From positions 163,260 to 221,546 of the forward strand of contig JH599972.1 of NCBI GenBank assembly GCA_000245075.1: DNA of 58,287 nucleotides, written 5' to 3'. Shown here piece by piece: positions 49,025-56,599 of this stretch. The DNA is from Acetobacteraceae bacterium AT-5844. Lineage in GTDB: Bacteria; Pseudomonadota; Alphaproteobacteria; Acetobacterales; Acetobacteraceae. Positions within the stretch are counted from its first letter, which is position 1. Every line of letters begins with the position of its first letter. Below the pieces are notes generated by a model. It was not told where the DNA came from, searched no databases, and saw only the letters and a list, made by a program, of their open reading frames with translations. Both the position numbers and the translations under genes were made by a program.

Positions 49025-49710
49025 GGCGCGATCTCCTGCAGAGTCTCGGACGAGGCGGGCGTGGCCCGGTCGGCGTCGAGGATGGCGAGCACCCGTGCCA
49101 GCAAGGCATCGGGGCGATGGACAAGTCCGCCGTTGACCCAGGACACCTCGGCATTGCCGGGGGCCATGCTGGGTTCGGGGCGCAACCGCAGGCGCTGGGG
49201 CGTGTCCTGCGGCTGGGGGAAACCTTCCTGCTGCATCGCGGCCAGAGTGTCCGGATGCGCGGTCAGGAGGAGGACGTCGTCGCCGCGCTCGGTGAGCGCA
49301 TCGGCGACGAGCGCGGCGATTTCCGCGCCGGCGCTGCGGGCCAGCAGGGTAGGTATCAGCGCTTCCAGCGCGGCGGCGACCGTGGCGCGGACATTTGCAT
49401 CCAGCGCGCGCCGGTCATCGGCACGTTTCGCAAGAAGGGAATCAAGCGCCTGAGCTGCCAAATTCGCACCTTGGCTGGCGCGCTGGGCGACCTCCACTTC
49501 AATCCGTCCGGCAGCGGCGGCCTCGGCCTGGGCCGCACCTTCGGCGCGGCCCTTGGCCAGGCCCTCCTCCAGCCCGCGCCTGTGGCCGGCATCGAATGCG
49601 GCGTTGCGCATCCGCTCCTCCTCCTGCTGGCGCAGGATGGTGGAACCATCCTCTCCCGCCAGCAGGAGGTTCAACGAGGGCGGCAGATAGGGGCGAGAAG
49701 CGGTCCTCAT
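49021..49710 (-). CDS. fliH: Flagellar assembly protein FliH
   Basis: This 229-aa protein is the FliI ATPase stator/linker. It has an N-terminal proline-containing start, a long acidic helical part typical of FliH (FDAGHRRGLEEGLAKGRAEGAAQAEAAAAG) with the repeated GxxxG-like glycines, and a C-terminal globular part ending in VNGGLVHRPDALLARVLAIL. It overlaps fliF and fliN by 4 nt at each end. FliH is poorly conserved, but the order fliF-fliH-fliN is common in alphaproteobacteria. A TTTCGCA core at 49426 is in coding and uses common codons. Confidence 0.92.
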   Translation of the reverse strand: MRTASRPYLPPSLNLLLAGEDGSTILRQQEEERMRNAAFDAGHRRGLEEGLAKGRAEGAAQAEAAAAGRIEVEVAQRASQGANLAAQALDSLLAKRADDRRALDANVRATVAAALEALIPTLLARSAGAEIAALVADALTERGDDVLLLTAHPDTLAAMQQEGFPQPQDTPQRLRLRPEPSMAPGNAEVSWVNGGLVHRPDALLARVLAILDADRATPASSETLQEIAP

Positions 49711-51314
49711 GCCGGGCTCCCTTCCTGGATCCAGTGACGGATCACGGCGAGGGCCTCCTCAGGCCGCTGGTCGATCAGTTCGTTCAGCGCGTTCAGCGAG
49801 GACACACGGATCTGGATGTCCTGGCCGACCGTGGCGATGGCTTCTTCCATCGGATCCAGCGCCATGGCGGCTTCGGCGGCAGCGGCGGCCTCGGCGGCGG
49901 CCAGTTCCTCAGCCAGGCGGCGCATGCGGTCGCGGCGGCGGCGCAGCAGGATGCCGGCAGTACCCAGGCTGGCGGCCAGCACCAGGAGCACCAGCACCAT
50001 CTGCGTTGTGCTGAGCCGCAGGCCGCCTTCCGCATCCGCGGAAGCGAGGGTACCCACGCCCTCATCCGGCAGGAAGCGCAGCGTATCGACCGTCACGCGG
50101 TCCCCGCGCCGCTCGTCGAAGCCGACGGCCGAACGCACCAGGGCGGCGAGACGATCCAGTTCCTCCTTCGGGCGCGGCTGCTCGGTGCCGTCGGGCGCGG
50201 TGATGCCATCGACCACCACAGCAACGCTGACGCGGCGGACGGCGCCGGGCTCCCGCGTGGTTTCCTCGATCTTGGAGGAGATCTCGTAATTGACCGTCTC
50301 GTTGCTGCGCTGGGCGTTGGAGGCGCTGCGGTTGGTATTGTTGCCGCCCGCCTGCTGGTTCGGCAGGTTCTGCCCCACCGTCACCGGCTGCGGACCGCGG
50401 CCATCCTCGCTGCTTTCATTCTCGGTCTGGCTCTGGCGGCCACGCTCAACCTGACCCATGGGATCAAAGGTTTCCTGCCGCGCTACCGTACGTGCGCCCT
50501 CGATCTCAACGGCGGCGATTGCGCGAACACGGCCCCGGCCAACGATCGGCTCCAGCAGGTCCAGCACGGCCTTCTGCAGCGCATGCTCCTGCGCCGCACG
50601 GATTTCTCCGATGCGGCCGGCAACCGCACCGGCACCTCCATCCGCCGCGAGCACGACACCGGAGGGATCGACCACCGACACATCCTCCTGCCGCAGCCGC
50701 GGTACAGCGCCGGCCACCAGCAGGCGGATCGCGGCCGCCTGAGAGGAGCCCAGGCGTTGGCCGGAAGAAGTCGTCACTGTCACCGAGGCGGTGGGCGGCG
50801 GCGCGTCACGGGAAAAGCTCTCGCGTTCCGGGAGCACGATATGAACGCGCGCGGTCCGCACGCCCTGCATGGTGATGATGGTCCGGGCCAGCTCTCCCTC
50901 CAGCGCCCGCACCCTTTGGATGCGCTGCATGAAGGAGGTCATCTGCATGGGGTTGGCTTGGTCCAGCAGCTCGTAACCGGCACCGGTCTGGCGCGGCAGG
51001 CCTTCGCTGGCGAGCTGCATGCGCAGCCGGGCCACCTGCTCCGCCGGCACCATCACGGTGCCGTCGCCGCGGGCCTCCACGGGGATCTTCAACTCTTCCA
51101 GCCGCGCGACGATGCGTCCGGCTTCCGAAGGTTCGAGCCCCGCATAGAGAAGGCCGTTGGTGGCCTGCGGCGCGCGCGCCACCAGCACCACGGCGAGGAT
51201 GGCTGCGGCGGCCACCACTGCAAGAGCACCGAGTTTCGCCGGGCCCAGCCGGGCCAGCGTCGGACCCAGGCTGCCGAGGTCGAAACCGGGTCGGAGGGTA
51301 CTTACCTGCTGCAT
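49707..51314 (-). CDS. fliF: Flagellar M-ring protein FliF
   Basis: This 535-aa MS-ring protein has two membrane segments: about residues 30-48 (LGALAVVAAAAILAVVLVARA) and about 436-456 (TTQMVLVLLVLAASLGTAGILL). The periplasmic ring-building part has NGLLYAGLEPSEAGRIVARLEE, TMQGVRTARVHIVLPE and NYEISSKIEETTREPGAVRRVSVAVVVDG, which are diagnostic. The C-terminus ends in EEALAVIRHWIQEG, the FliG-binding tail. The ATG at 51314 was chosen because upstream codons pass through a motif pair and have no coding character. It leads an operon of seven genes. Confidence 0.97.
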   Translation of the reverse strand: MQQVSTLRPGFDLGSLGPTLARLGPAKLGALAVVAAAAILAVVLVARAPQATNGLLYAGLEPSEAGRIVARLEELKIPVEARGDGTVMVPAEQVARLRMQLASEGLPRQTGAGYELLDQANPMQMTSFMQRIQRVRALEGELARTIITMQGVRTARVHIVLPERESFSRDAPPPTASVTVTTSSGQRLGSSQAAAIRLLVAGAVPRLRQEDVSVVDPSGVVLAADGGAGAVAGRIGEIRAAQEHALQKAVLDLLEPIVGRGRVRAIAAVEIEGARTVARQETFDPMGQVERGRQSQTENESSEDGRGPQPVTVGQNLPNQQAGGNNTNRSASNAQRSNETVNYEISSKIEETTREPGAVRRVSVAVVVDGITAPDGTEQPRPKEELDRLAALVRSAVGFDERRGDRVTVDTLRFLPDEGVGTLASADAEGGLRLSTTQMVLVLLVLAASLGTAGILLRRRRDRMRRLAEELAAAEAAAAAEAAMALDPMEEAIATVGQDIQIRVSSLNALNELIDQRPEEALAVIRHWIQEGSPA

Positions 51315-51342
51315 CGATACCTGTCGTCCCGTTCTGGCCGTC

Positions 51343-51386
51343 GATATTTCGCATAAGCGTTTTTGGCGTGGAATGCGAAAGCGCAT
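51343..51386. promoter_or_regulatory. Inverted pair of TTTCGCAT motifs between fliF and fliL
   Basis: TATTTCGCATAAGCG (core 51347-51353) and the reversed AATGCGAAAGCG (core 51374-51380) face each other 27 bp apart in the divergent 138-bp gap. A further GCGAAAAAT at 51419 is a partial match. Confidence 0.68.
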
Positions 51387-51452
51387 CGGGTTATATCTGC
51401 CCCCGCTTCTCTTGTCGCGCGAAAAATCGCTCTTGCCGGGAGTTCCCCCGCC

Positions 51453-51968
51453 ATGTCGGACACACTGATGGATGCCTCTGCGAAAAAACCACGGAGAAAG
51501 GGCCGCTTTCTCCTTATGGGAATGGCGGCCCTGCTGCTGCTCGGCAGCGGCGGGGGTGCGGCCTGGGTCTTCGTGCCCGGCGTACAGGAAGCTGTGCGAA
51601 AAATAACCTCGTCCGGGGAGCCGGCCGATGAAGCGTCGGCAGCGGCGACCCCTGCCCCGGCGGCCCGGCCCGTCTTCGTGGAAATGCCGGAGATGACGCT
51701 GACCCTGCCCAATGCCGGGCGCCCCAGGCAGCTACGGCTCAAACTTGCTGTCGAGGTGAATGCCGATCCGACCCAGCCGCCGCCGGAGCTGATGACACCC
51801 CGCGTCTATGACAGCCTGATTCTCTATCTGCGTACCCTGCGCGATAGCGAATTGGACGGGGCGCTCGCGATGGACCGGCTGCGAGGCGATCTGCACCGCC
51901 GGCTGGACCTGCTGCTGGGGGACGGCAAGGTGCGGGACGTGCTGATCACCGGATTCGTGGTGGCCTGA
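51453..51968 (+). CDS. fliL: Flagellar basal-body protein FliL
   Basis: This 171-aa inner-membrane protein is associated with the stator. Basic N-terminus (KKPRRKGRF), one membrane segment (LLMGMAALLLLGSGGGAAWVF), a Pro/Ala linker, and the periplasmic domain with EMPEMTLTLPN, QLRLKLAVEV, PRVYDSLILYLRTLRDSEL and the closing VRDVLITGFVVA. The start at 51453 has GGGAG upstream. TTTCGCA cores (as TGCGAAA) occur at 51479 and 51595; the second lies in VRKIT codons with CGA, AAA and ATA, rare-looking for this genome. fliM follows after 4 bp. Confidence 0.95.
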   Translation: MSDTLMDASAKKPRRKGRFLLMGMAALLLLGSGGGAAWVFVPGVQEAVRKITSSGEPADEASAAATPAPAARPVFVEMPEMTLTLPNAGRPRQLRLKLAVEVNADPTQPPPELMTPRVYDSLILYLRTLRDSELDGALAMDRLRGDLHRRLDLLLGDGKVRDVLITGFVVA

Positions 51969-51972
51969 CGGT

Positions 51973-53025
51973 ATGAGCGGAACAGAAGAAACCCCCTCTT
52001 CCGAATCGCCGATGGACGATTCCCTGGCCGATTGGGGCGCTGCCGGCGTCGCAATGGGTCAGAACGATATCGACGATCTCTTCGGCGGCAGCGAGGCGCC
52101 CGAGCCCGAAGTCGTCCGCAACGGTATGGAGGCGCTGGTCGGCGGTGCTGTCCGCTACGATAAGCTGCCGATGCTGGACATCGTGGTGGACCGGCTGGCC
52201 CGTCTGCTGACGACCAGCATCCGCAAGTTCACCGCAGACAATGCGGATGCCGTCATCGACCGGATGAGGCCGGTGCGCGTCGGTCCCTTCCTGGATACCA
52301 TCACCCTGCCCGCGATGATCGGCATCATCCGCATCGAGGAGTGGGACGGCTATTGCCTGGCAGCGCTCGATTCGCAGCTGATCGGCTCGATCGTCGATAT
52401 CCTCCTGGGCGGCCGCCGCAACGCCGTGCAGCCGATCGAGGGACGCCCTTACACGCCTATCGAACGCGCCTTTGTCGAGAAGTTCGTAGGCCTGCTCACG
52501 CAGGATATGAGCCGGGCGTTCGAATCGGTCAGCCCGGCGACCTTCCGGCTGGAGCGCTTCGAGATCACGCCAAGCTATGCATTGATCACGAAGCCGACGG
52601 CGGCGGCACTGACCTTCCGTGCCGAGATCACCATGGAAGGCCGCGGCGGGCACATCGATTTTCTGCTGCCCTATGCGTCCATCGAACCGGTGCGGGACCT
52701 GCTGAGCCAGGAGGTTCTGGGCAAGAAGATCGGAGGCGACACCATCTGGCGGGGCCATCTGGCCGAGGAGCTGCCGCGCGCCAGCACTGAGCTGACAGCC
52801 GTGATCGAATCCCGGACCATGCCCTTTTCCGAGGTCGCGCGGTGGCAGCCTGGCTCGGTGGTCGAGTTGGACCGGCGACAGGATGAGCCGCTGGACGTCT
52901 TCTGCCAGGGCTTGCTGGTCTGCCGCGCGCGAATGGCTGCGAAAGACGATCGCGTCGTGCTGCGCGTGGAGGAGTGCGTGATCGAAAAGGACTGGCCCGG
53001 CGATACGCCGGCATTGGATGGCTGA
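51973..53025 (+). CDS. fliM: Flagellar motor switch protein FliM
   Basis: This 350-aa C-ring protein binds CheY-P. The N-terminal GQNDIDDLFGG (about residues 28-38) is the CheY-binding peptide. The middle CheC-like domain and the final SpoA domain (WQPGSVVELDRRQDEPLDVFCQGLLVCRARM) follow. Other family segments are FVGLLTQDMSRAFESVSPA and LPYASIEPVRDLLSQEVLG. It lies between fliL and the DUF6468 gene, with fliN in a separate operon. Confidence 0.97.
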   Translation: MSGTEETPSSESPMDDSLADWGAAGVAMGQNDIDDLFGGSEAPEPEVVRNGMEALVGGAVRYDKLPMLDIVVDRLARLLTTSIRKFTADNADAVIDRMRPVRVGPFLDTITLPAMIGIIRIEEWDGYCLAALDSQLIGSIVDILLGGRRNAVQPIEGRPYTPIERAFVEKFVGLLTQDMSRAFESVSPATFRLERFEITPSYALITKPTAAALTFRAEITMEGRGGHIDFLLPYASIEPVRDLLSQEVLGKKIGGDTIWRGHLAEELPRASTELTAVIESRTMPFSEVARWQPGSVVELDRRQDEPLDVFCQGLLVCRARMAAKDDRVVLRVEECVIEKDWPGDTPALDG

Positions 53026-53035
53026 GGAGAACCCC

Positions 53036-53617
53036 GTGACATACCTGCAGATCCTCGATGCCGCCGCCTTGGCGGTGCTCGCCGCGCAATCGGGATGGAT
53101 TGTGATGCTCTACCGGCGGATGGGCCGGCTGCGCGTTGCGCTCGATTCCGCAGGCGACGTGATCGGCCAGCTCGATGCGGCATCCAAGCGCCTGGACAAC
53201 TCGGCGGGCGGCATCGTCCAGAAGGTGAAGGACGGCATTGGTGAGGTGGACAGCAAGATCAGCGCCTGCCGCAAAGTGGCACAGGAGCTGACAGCTGCCT
53301 CGCGCCAGGCAGAAGAGATCGCGGCCCGGCTCGATCAGGCGCTGCGGCAGAATCGCAAGCTGCAGACAGCCCGTGCCGCCGCGCCGCCGCGCGAACTGGC
53401 CGAACCGCTGGGTCTGGCCGCCCGGCTGGCAGGCCGCCACGCGCCGGTTCTGGAGATGACGCCGGCCGCTTTGCCGCCGCCCGATCTGGCTGCCGAGCGC
53501 ATGGCCGAGATGGCGGTGGAGCAGTTGCTGCGAGCGGAGGCGGCGCCTGCCGAGCTGGTACTGGCGCCCGCGCCTGCGCCGGCGGAACGGCGGGTTTTCC
53601 GTTTGACGCTCGATTGA
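53036..53617 (+). CDS. DUF6468-type flagellar-associated protein
   Basis: This 193-aa protein is of a type often found directly after fliM in Rhodospirillales (DUF6468). It starts at GTG 53036, which has GAGGAG 6 nt upstream; an ATG at 53018 overlapping the fliM end is an alternative. The N-terminus has one membrane segment (ILDAAALAVLAAQSGWIVMLY), then a coiled coil (SAGDVIGQLDAASKRLD, CRKVAQELTAASRQAEEIAARLDQAL) and a Pro/Ala-rich tail ending with the short strand ERRVFRLTLD. The function is unknown; by position it is probably at the cytoplasmic membrane near the basal body. Confidence 0.72.
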   Translation: MTYLQILDAAALAVLAAQSGWIVMLYRRMGRLRVALDSAGDVIGQLDAASKRLDNSAGGIVQKVKDGIGEVDSKISACRKVAQELTAASRQAEEIAARLDQALRQNRKLQTARAAAPPRELAEPLGLAARLAGRHAPVLEMTPAALPPPDLAAERMAEMAVEQLLRAEAAPAELVLAPAPAPAERRVFRLTLD

Positions 53618-53636
53618 ATTCAAGGAGATCGCGATC

Positions 53637-54323
53637 ATGAACTTCGGGGTATCTCCCCCGCCCTGGTATCGAAGGATGGCCGGGCCGCGTCTGGGATTGC
53701 CGCTGATGATGCTGGGTCTGGCCGCGCTGGTGCCAGGGCGGATTGCCGGGCTGTCGGATGTTCTGCCGGCCTGGTCGAGTGCCGTGGCCACCCCTGCCCA
53801 GGCGGTGCCACCGCTTCCGAACGGACCGGTGCCGTTGCGCGATGGCCTCGTGGCCGTGCCGCGTGTGTCGGACACGCTCGCGGGGCCGGCGCGGGCCAAT
53901 CCGCTTGGTGATGAGCGGCCGGGCGAAGGCCGGCTCCTGGCAGAAGTCAACCGGCGGCAGGTGGACCTCGAGCGGCGGGAGCGCGCTGTGGAGTTGCGGG
54001 AAGCCCGCGTGCAGGCCGCCGAGGGGCTTGCCCGCACGCAGATCGCCGAGCTGACGCGGCTGCGGGAGGAGATGGAGCGGCTGGTCGTCCGTGAGGGCTC
54101 CGCCGCGGAGGCCGATATCGACGCGCTCGTCTCGCTCTATACCAACATGCGGCCACAGCAGGCGGCCAAGGTGTTGGACAAGCTGGAGCCTCCCCGCGCG
54201 GCGACCATCCTGCTGAAGATGCAGGACAGGCAGGCGGGTCCAATCCTGGCGAATATGGACCCGAATTCGGCCCTGGCCGTGACACAGGAAATCGCCGGCC
54301 GGCGCGACGCCTTCCGGCGATAA
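53637..54323 (+). CDS. MotE/FlbB-like flagellar protein
   Basis: This 228-aa protein has an N-terminal membrane or signal-anchor segment (GLPLMMLGLAALVPGRIAGL), a long coiled coil (RQVDLERRERAVELREARVQAAEGL) and a C-terminal domain similar to the MgtE N-terminal/FliG-middle type: SLYTNMRPQQAAKVLDKLEPPRAATILLKMQDRQAG and MDPNSALAVTQEI. This is the pattern of MotE (a MotC chaperone in rhizobia) and FlbB. AAGGAG precedes the ATG. It closes the fliL-fliM-DUF6468 run and is followed by an intrinsic terminator. Confidence 0.85.
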   Translation: MNFGVSPPPWYRRMAGPRLGLPLMMLGLAALVPGRIAGLSDVLPAWSSAVATPAQAVPPLPNGPVPLRDGLVAVPRVSDTLAGPARANPLGDERPGEGRLLAEVNRRQVDLERRERAVELREARVQAAEGLARTQIAELTRLREEMERLVVREGSAAEADIDALVSLYTNMRPQQAAKVLDKLEPPRAATILLKMQDRQAGPILANMDPNSALAVTQEIAGRRDAFRR

Positions 54324-54330
54324 AGACAAA

Positions 54331-54363
54331 CCCGGCGGCTGGAAGGCCGCCGGGGACGTTTTC
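54331..54363. terminator. Intrinsic terminator after the motE-like gene
   Basis: CCCGGCGGC, 6-nt loop, GCCGCCGGG: a perfect 9-bp stem followed by GGACGTTTTCAG. It separates the motE-like gene from the convergent 54362 gene. Confidence 0.8.
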
Positions 54364-55021
54364 AGTAATGGGCCGTGCGAACCGCGCGGCTCTTGCAGAG
54401 CAGCATCTCCGCATGCTCGGCGGCCACCGCCACGTCGCCTTGGCCGGTGCGCAGCGCGTAGCCGCCTTCGGCCAAGGCCGTCAGGCGGTGTTCCCCCGCT
54501 GAGGAAAAACCCGCGACAGGAAAAGAGAGATCGCAGTCGAGCGGGGAGGATTCGCCAGCTGCGGCCATTCCGGCCGCCAGGCGCCGCGCCAGGGACAGCA
54601 CGGCGTCGAGCGACTGTGCGACGGCGAGAGGGGCGGGCGCGATGGCATCTTGCTGGCGTGCCAGGCTGAGCTGCCAGGACAGTTCTACGCTGCTGTCCCG
54701 ATGGATGTGGATCTGCCAGCCATCCCGCTGCGCCTTCCAGCGGCCGTAACCATCCTCATGAAAGCCCAGGGCAGAATCAGCGGCTGAGCCGGTCGGGACA
54801 GGCAGGCTGATGCTGAGGCGCAGATCGCGCAGCCGACGGGCGATTTTCCGCTCTCGCCGCATGCGGAGCCAGCACGCGAGCCCTGCGGCGGCGACGGAGA
54901 CGGAAGCGAGAGGGCCCGGCAGCAACTCAGGCATGGTGGTCAGGACGAGCCCGGCGCTGGCAAGGCTCAGCAGTGCCGTCGAGGGAGGAAGGTTGGGGCC
55001 GTATTGGCGCCAGTTCTGCAT
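54362..55021 (-). CDS. Hypothetical membrane protein
   Basis: This 219-aa protein has two N-terminal hydrophobic segments (STALLSLASAGLVLTTM and LASVSVAAAGLACWL), a basic turn (RMRRERKIARRLRDL) and a cytoplasmic domain with beta-like segments (SISLPVPTGSAADSA, GRWKAQRDGWQIHIHRDSSVELSWQLSL). No family was recognised. It is divergent from 55170 across a palindromic motif pair, suggesting that both are part of the flagellar set. The start at 55021 is preceded by GGAGCACGCCC. Confidence 0.68.
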   Translation of the reverse strand: MQNWRQYGPNLPPSTALLSLASAGLVLTTMPELLPGPLASVSVAAAGLACWLRMRRERKIARRLRDLRLSISLPVPTGSAADSALGFHEDGYGRWKAQRDGWQIHIHRDSSVELSWQLSLARQQDAIAPAPLAVAQSLDAVLSLARRLAAGMAAAGESSPLDCDLSFPVAGFSSAGEHRLTALAEGGYALRTGQGDVAVAAEHAEMLLCKSRAVRTAHY

Positions 55022-55071
55022 GGGCGTGCTCCGGCAGATGATCTTTCATCCCCAGCATCGGAGACATATGG

Positions 55072-55113
55072 AAAAATTTCGCAAATCCCGGCGCGCGAAT
55101 TTGCGAAAAATAT
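55072..55113. promoter_or_regulatory. Palindromic TTTCGCA pair
   Basis: AAAAATTTCGCAAAT (core 55077-55083) and the reversed ATTTGCGAAAAAT (core 55102-55108) form an imperfect palindrome, 25 bp apart, in the divergent gap. It is the most symmetrical copy in the window. Confidence 0.72.
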
Positions 55114-55169
55114 TGACCTCCGGTGTGCGAATTGCGAGGAAGGGGCCGCACCCATCATGAGGCTCTCCC

Positions 55170-55472
55170 ATGTCCGTCCAGTCCGCCGTTTCTGATTCCA
55201 ATGCGTGGGGAGAAGCCGCCATGGCCAAGGCGGCTGCTCTTGGCCGCCGGGACGGCCTTCTGGGCCGGCCGCGCGATTTCACTCTGGCCGAGGTTGAAGG
55301 CGCGCTCACGGTCGTCGAGACAGAACAGCAGGCGCCGATCGGCCGGCCGCTCCTGGCCTCGCAGAGCCGCCTGCTGTTGGCGGCGGTGAAGCAATGCTAC
55401 GTCGCCGGCTACCATCATGGTGGCGATGTGCGGCGGGAGCAGCAGCGGCGTCGCGCCGCCACCCCCGCCTGA
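55170..55472 (+). CDS. Hypothetical small protein
   Basis: This 100-aa protein has a Gly/Ala-rich, soluble sequence: NAWGEAAMAKAAALGRRDGLLGRPRDFTL, then VEGALTVVETEQQ and SRLLLAAVKQCYVAGYHHGGDVRREQQRRR. No membrane segment or known domain was seen. It starts 57 bp after the palindromic motif and is convergent with the transglycosylase gene 3 bp away. GAGG lies 9 nt before the ATG. The role is unknown. Confidence 0.62.
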   Translation: MSVQSAVSDSNAWGEAAMAKAAALGRRDGLLGRPRDFTLAEVEGALTVVETEQQAPIGRPLLASQSRLLLAAVKQCYVAGYHHGGDVRREQQRRRAATPA

Positions 55473-55475
55473 GCG

Positions 55476-56480
55476 TCAGATCGTTCCGCCCGCATAGGCC
55501 CGTCGCGCTTCTGTCAGCGCGGCGGGTGTGTTTTCGTGTCGGAGCGCGCCAAGAAGCGCTGCCGGCATCTCGGTCCGCTCACCCTGTGTGCCGATCTCCT
55601 GCGCCGCTTGCCCGCGGCCCATACGGTTGAAGACCTCAACCAGGGCGGAGGCCATCATCCGTTCCGGCGCCTTGGCGGAACGCGCCGGCGGCCCGCTGCC
55701 CCACCAGAAAGGCTCCGCGCTGGCAATCGCGTTCTCGGACAGGGCGTCGCCGGCGACCGGCGTGAAGTCCACCGGCCCAACCGGGGCCGCCAGCCCCAGC
55801 TGGGCATAGACCTGCTCCACCTTGCCGCGAATGTTGTCGAGGAACTGCTTTGCCGAGAGTGGTGCGCCGTTTGCGCCACGGAAGAGGTTGGCATTGGCGC
55901 GGGCGGCTTCCGGCATGATGTCGGACGCTGCCCGGCCAGGCTCTTCAGCGACGGCACGCAGCATGCGGCTGGCGCCGCCCGTGCCGAGGAAGTGACCGAG
56001 ATACAGCTCTCCCACATCCGGTTTGCGGCCGAGGGTTGGCGTCAGGCTCTCGGAAATGTCCTTGAGATGCTCCGCGCCCAGCCGCGCGGAAAGTTCGGGG
56101 TTGTCGCGAAGGGCGAGGATGCGGTTGCGCTCCTCCGGGTCCGCGACAGTGAGCCGGCCCGTCGTGCTGCGGGTGATGGCGGCGGCTTCCTTTCCCAGCC
56201 CGTGATTGGCGCCGTGCTTCTGCACTGTGCTGAGCCAGGTCTGATCGATGAACTGGAACAGGCCGCGTGCCGAACTGGTCGGTGCCTGCGCGTTGGTTTG
56301 GAAGCCGCTTTCGATGGCGGCTTTAGCAGCCAGCACATTGAAGCCGACGCCGGTGCTGTCTGCTGCGTGTCGCAGCGCGCGCGTGACGTGGCTGGCGACG
56401 TTGTAGCGCCCGAGGTTTTCTGTCTGCTGCGCACTGTCTTGACGACGGAGGCGGTCCGATGCGGCGATAGGTTGGGGCAT
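55476..56480 (-). CDS. Lytic transglycosylase (SLT domain), probably flagellar
   Basis: This 334-aa protein has a soluble lytic transglycosylase domain at about residues 35-190: AAKAAIESGF with catalytic E57, followed by SSARGLFQFIDQTWL and LGAEHLKDI, and ELYLGHFLGTGGASRML near 175, which is a family pattern in transglycosylases. No signal peptide is obvious, so it may use flagellar export, as FlgJ-type muramidases do. It probably opens peptidoglycan for the rod, replacing the missing FlgJ hydrolase domain. The C-terminal 100 residues are variable. GGAG lies 5 nt before the ATG at 56480. Confidence 0.85.
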   Translation of the reverse strand: MPQPIAASDRLRRQDSAQQTENLGRYNVASHVTRALRHAADSTGVGFNVLAAKAAIESGFQTNAQAPTSSARGLFQFIDQTWLSTVQKHGANHGLGKEAAAITRSTTGRLTVADPEERNRILALRDNPELSARLGAEHLKDISESLTPTLGRKPDVGELYLGHFLGTGGASRMLRAVAEEPGRAASDIMPEAARANANLFRGANGAPLSAKQFLDNIRGKVEQVYAQLGLAAPVGPVDFTPVAGDALSENAIASAEPFWWGSGPPARSAKAPERMMASALVEVFNRMGRGQAAQEIGTQGERTEMPAALLGALRHENTPAALTEARRAYAGGTI

Positions 56481-56495
56481 GGGAACTCCGATGTG

Positions 56496-56538
56496 GTTAT
56501 GCGAAAAATGTTTGTAGCAGGGAGACATGCGAAATGAT
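56496..56538 (-). promoter_or_regulatory. Two TTTCGCAT motifs between the transglycosylase gene and motA
   Basis: Read on the plus strand these are TTATGCGAAAAATG (core 56500-56506) and ACATGCGAAATGAT (core 56528-56534), direct repeats 28 bp apart. They lie 16-55 bp from the transglycosylase start and 62-104 bp before motA. Confidence 0.68.
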
Positions 56539-56599
56539 ATGAGAGAGTGCATCGGCCCCATGGGACCGAACGCACCGCCACAGTCAGGGCCCCTCATCG

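Noticed and set aside
49395-51356. A 653-codon plus-strand frame
   Set aside because: It is the antisense of fliF and fliH, which have diagnostic motifs.
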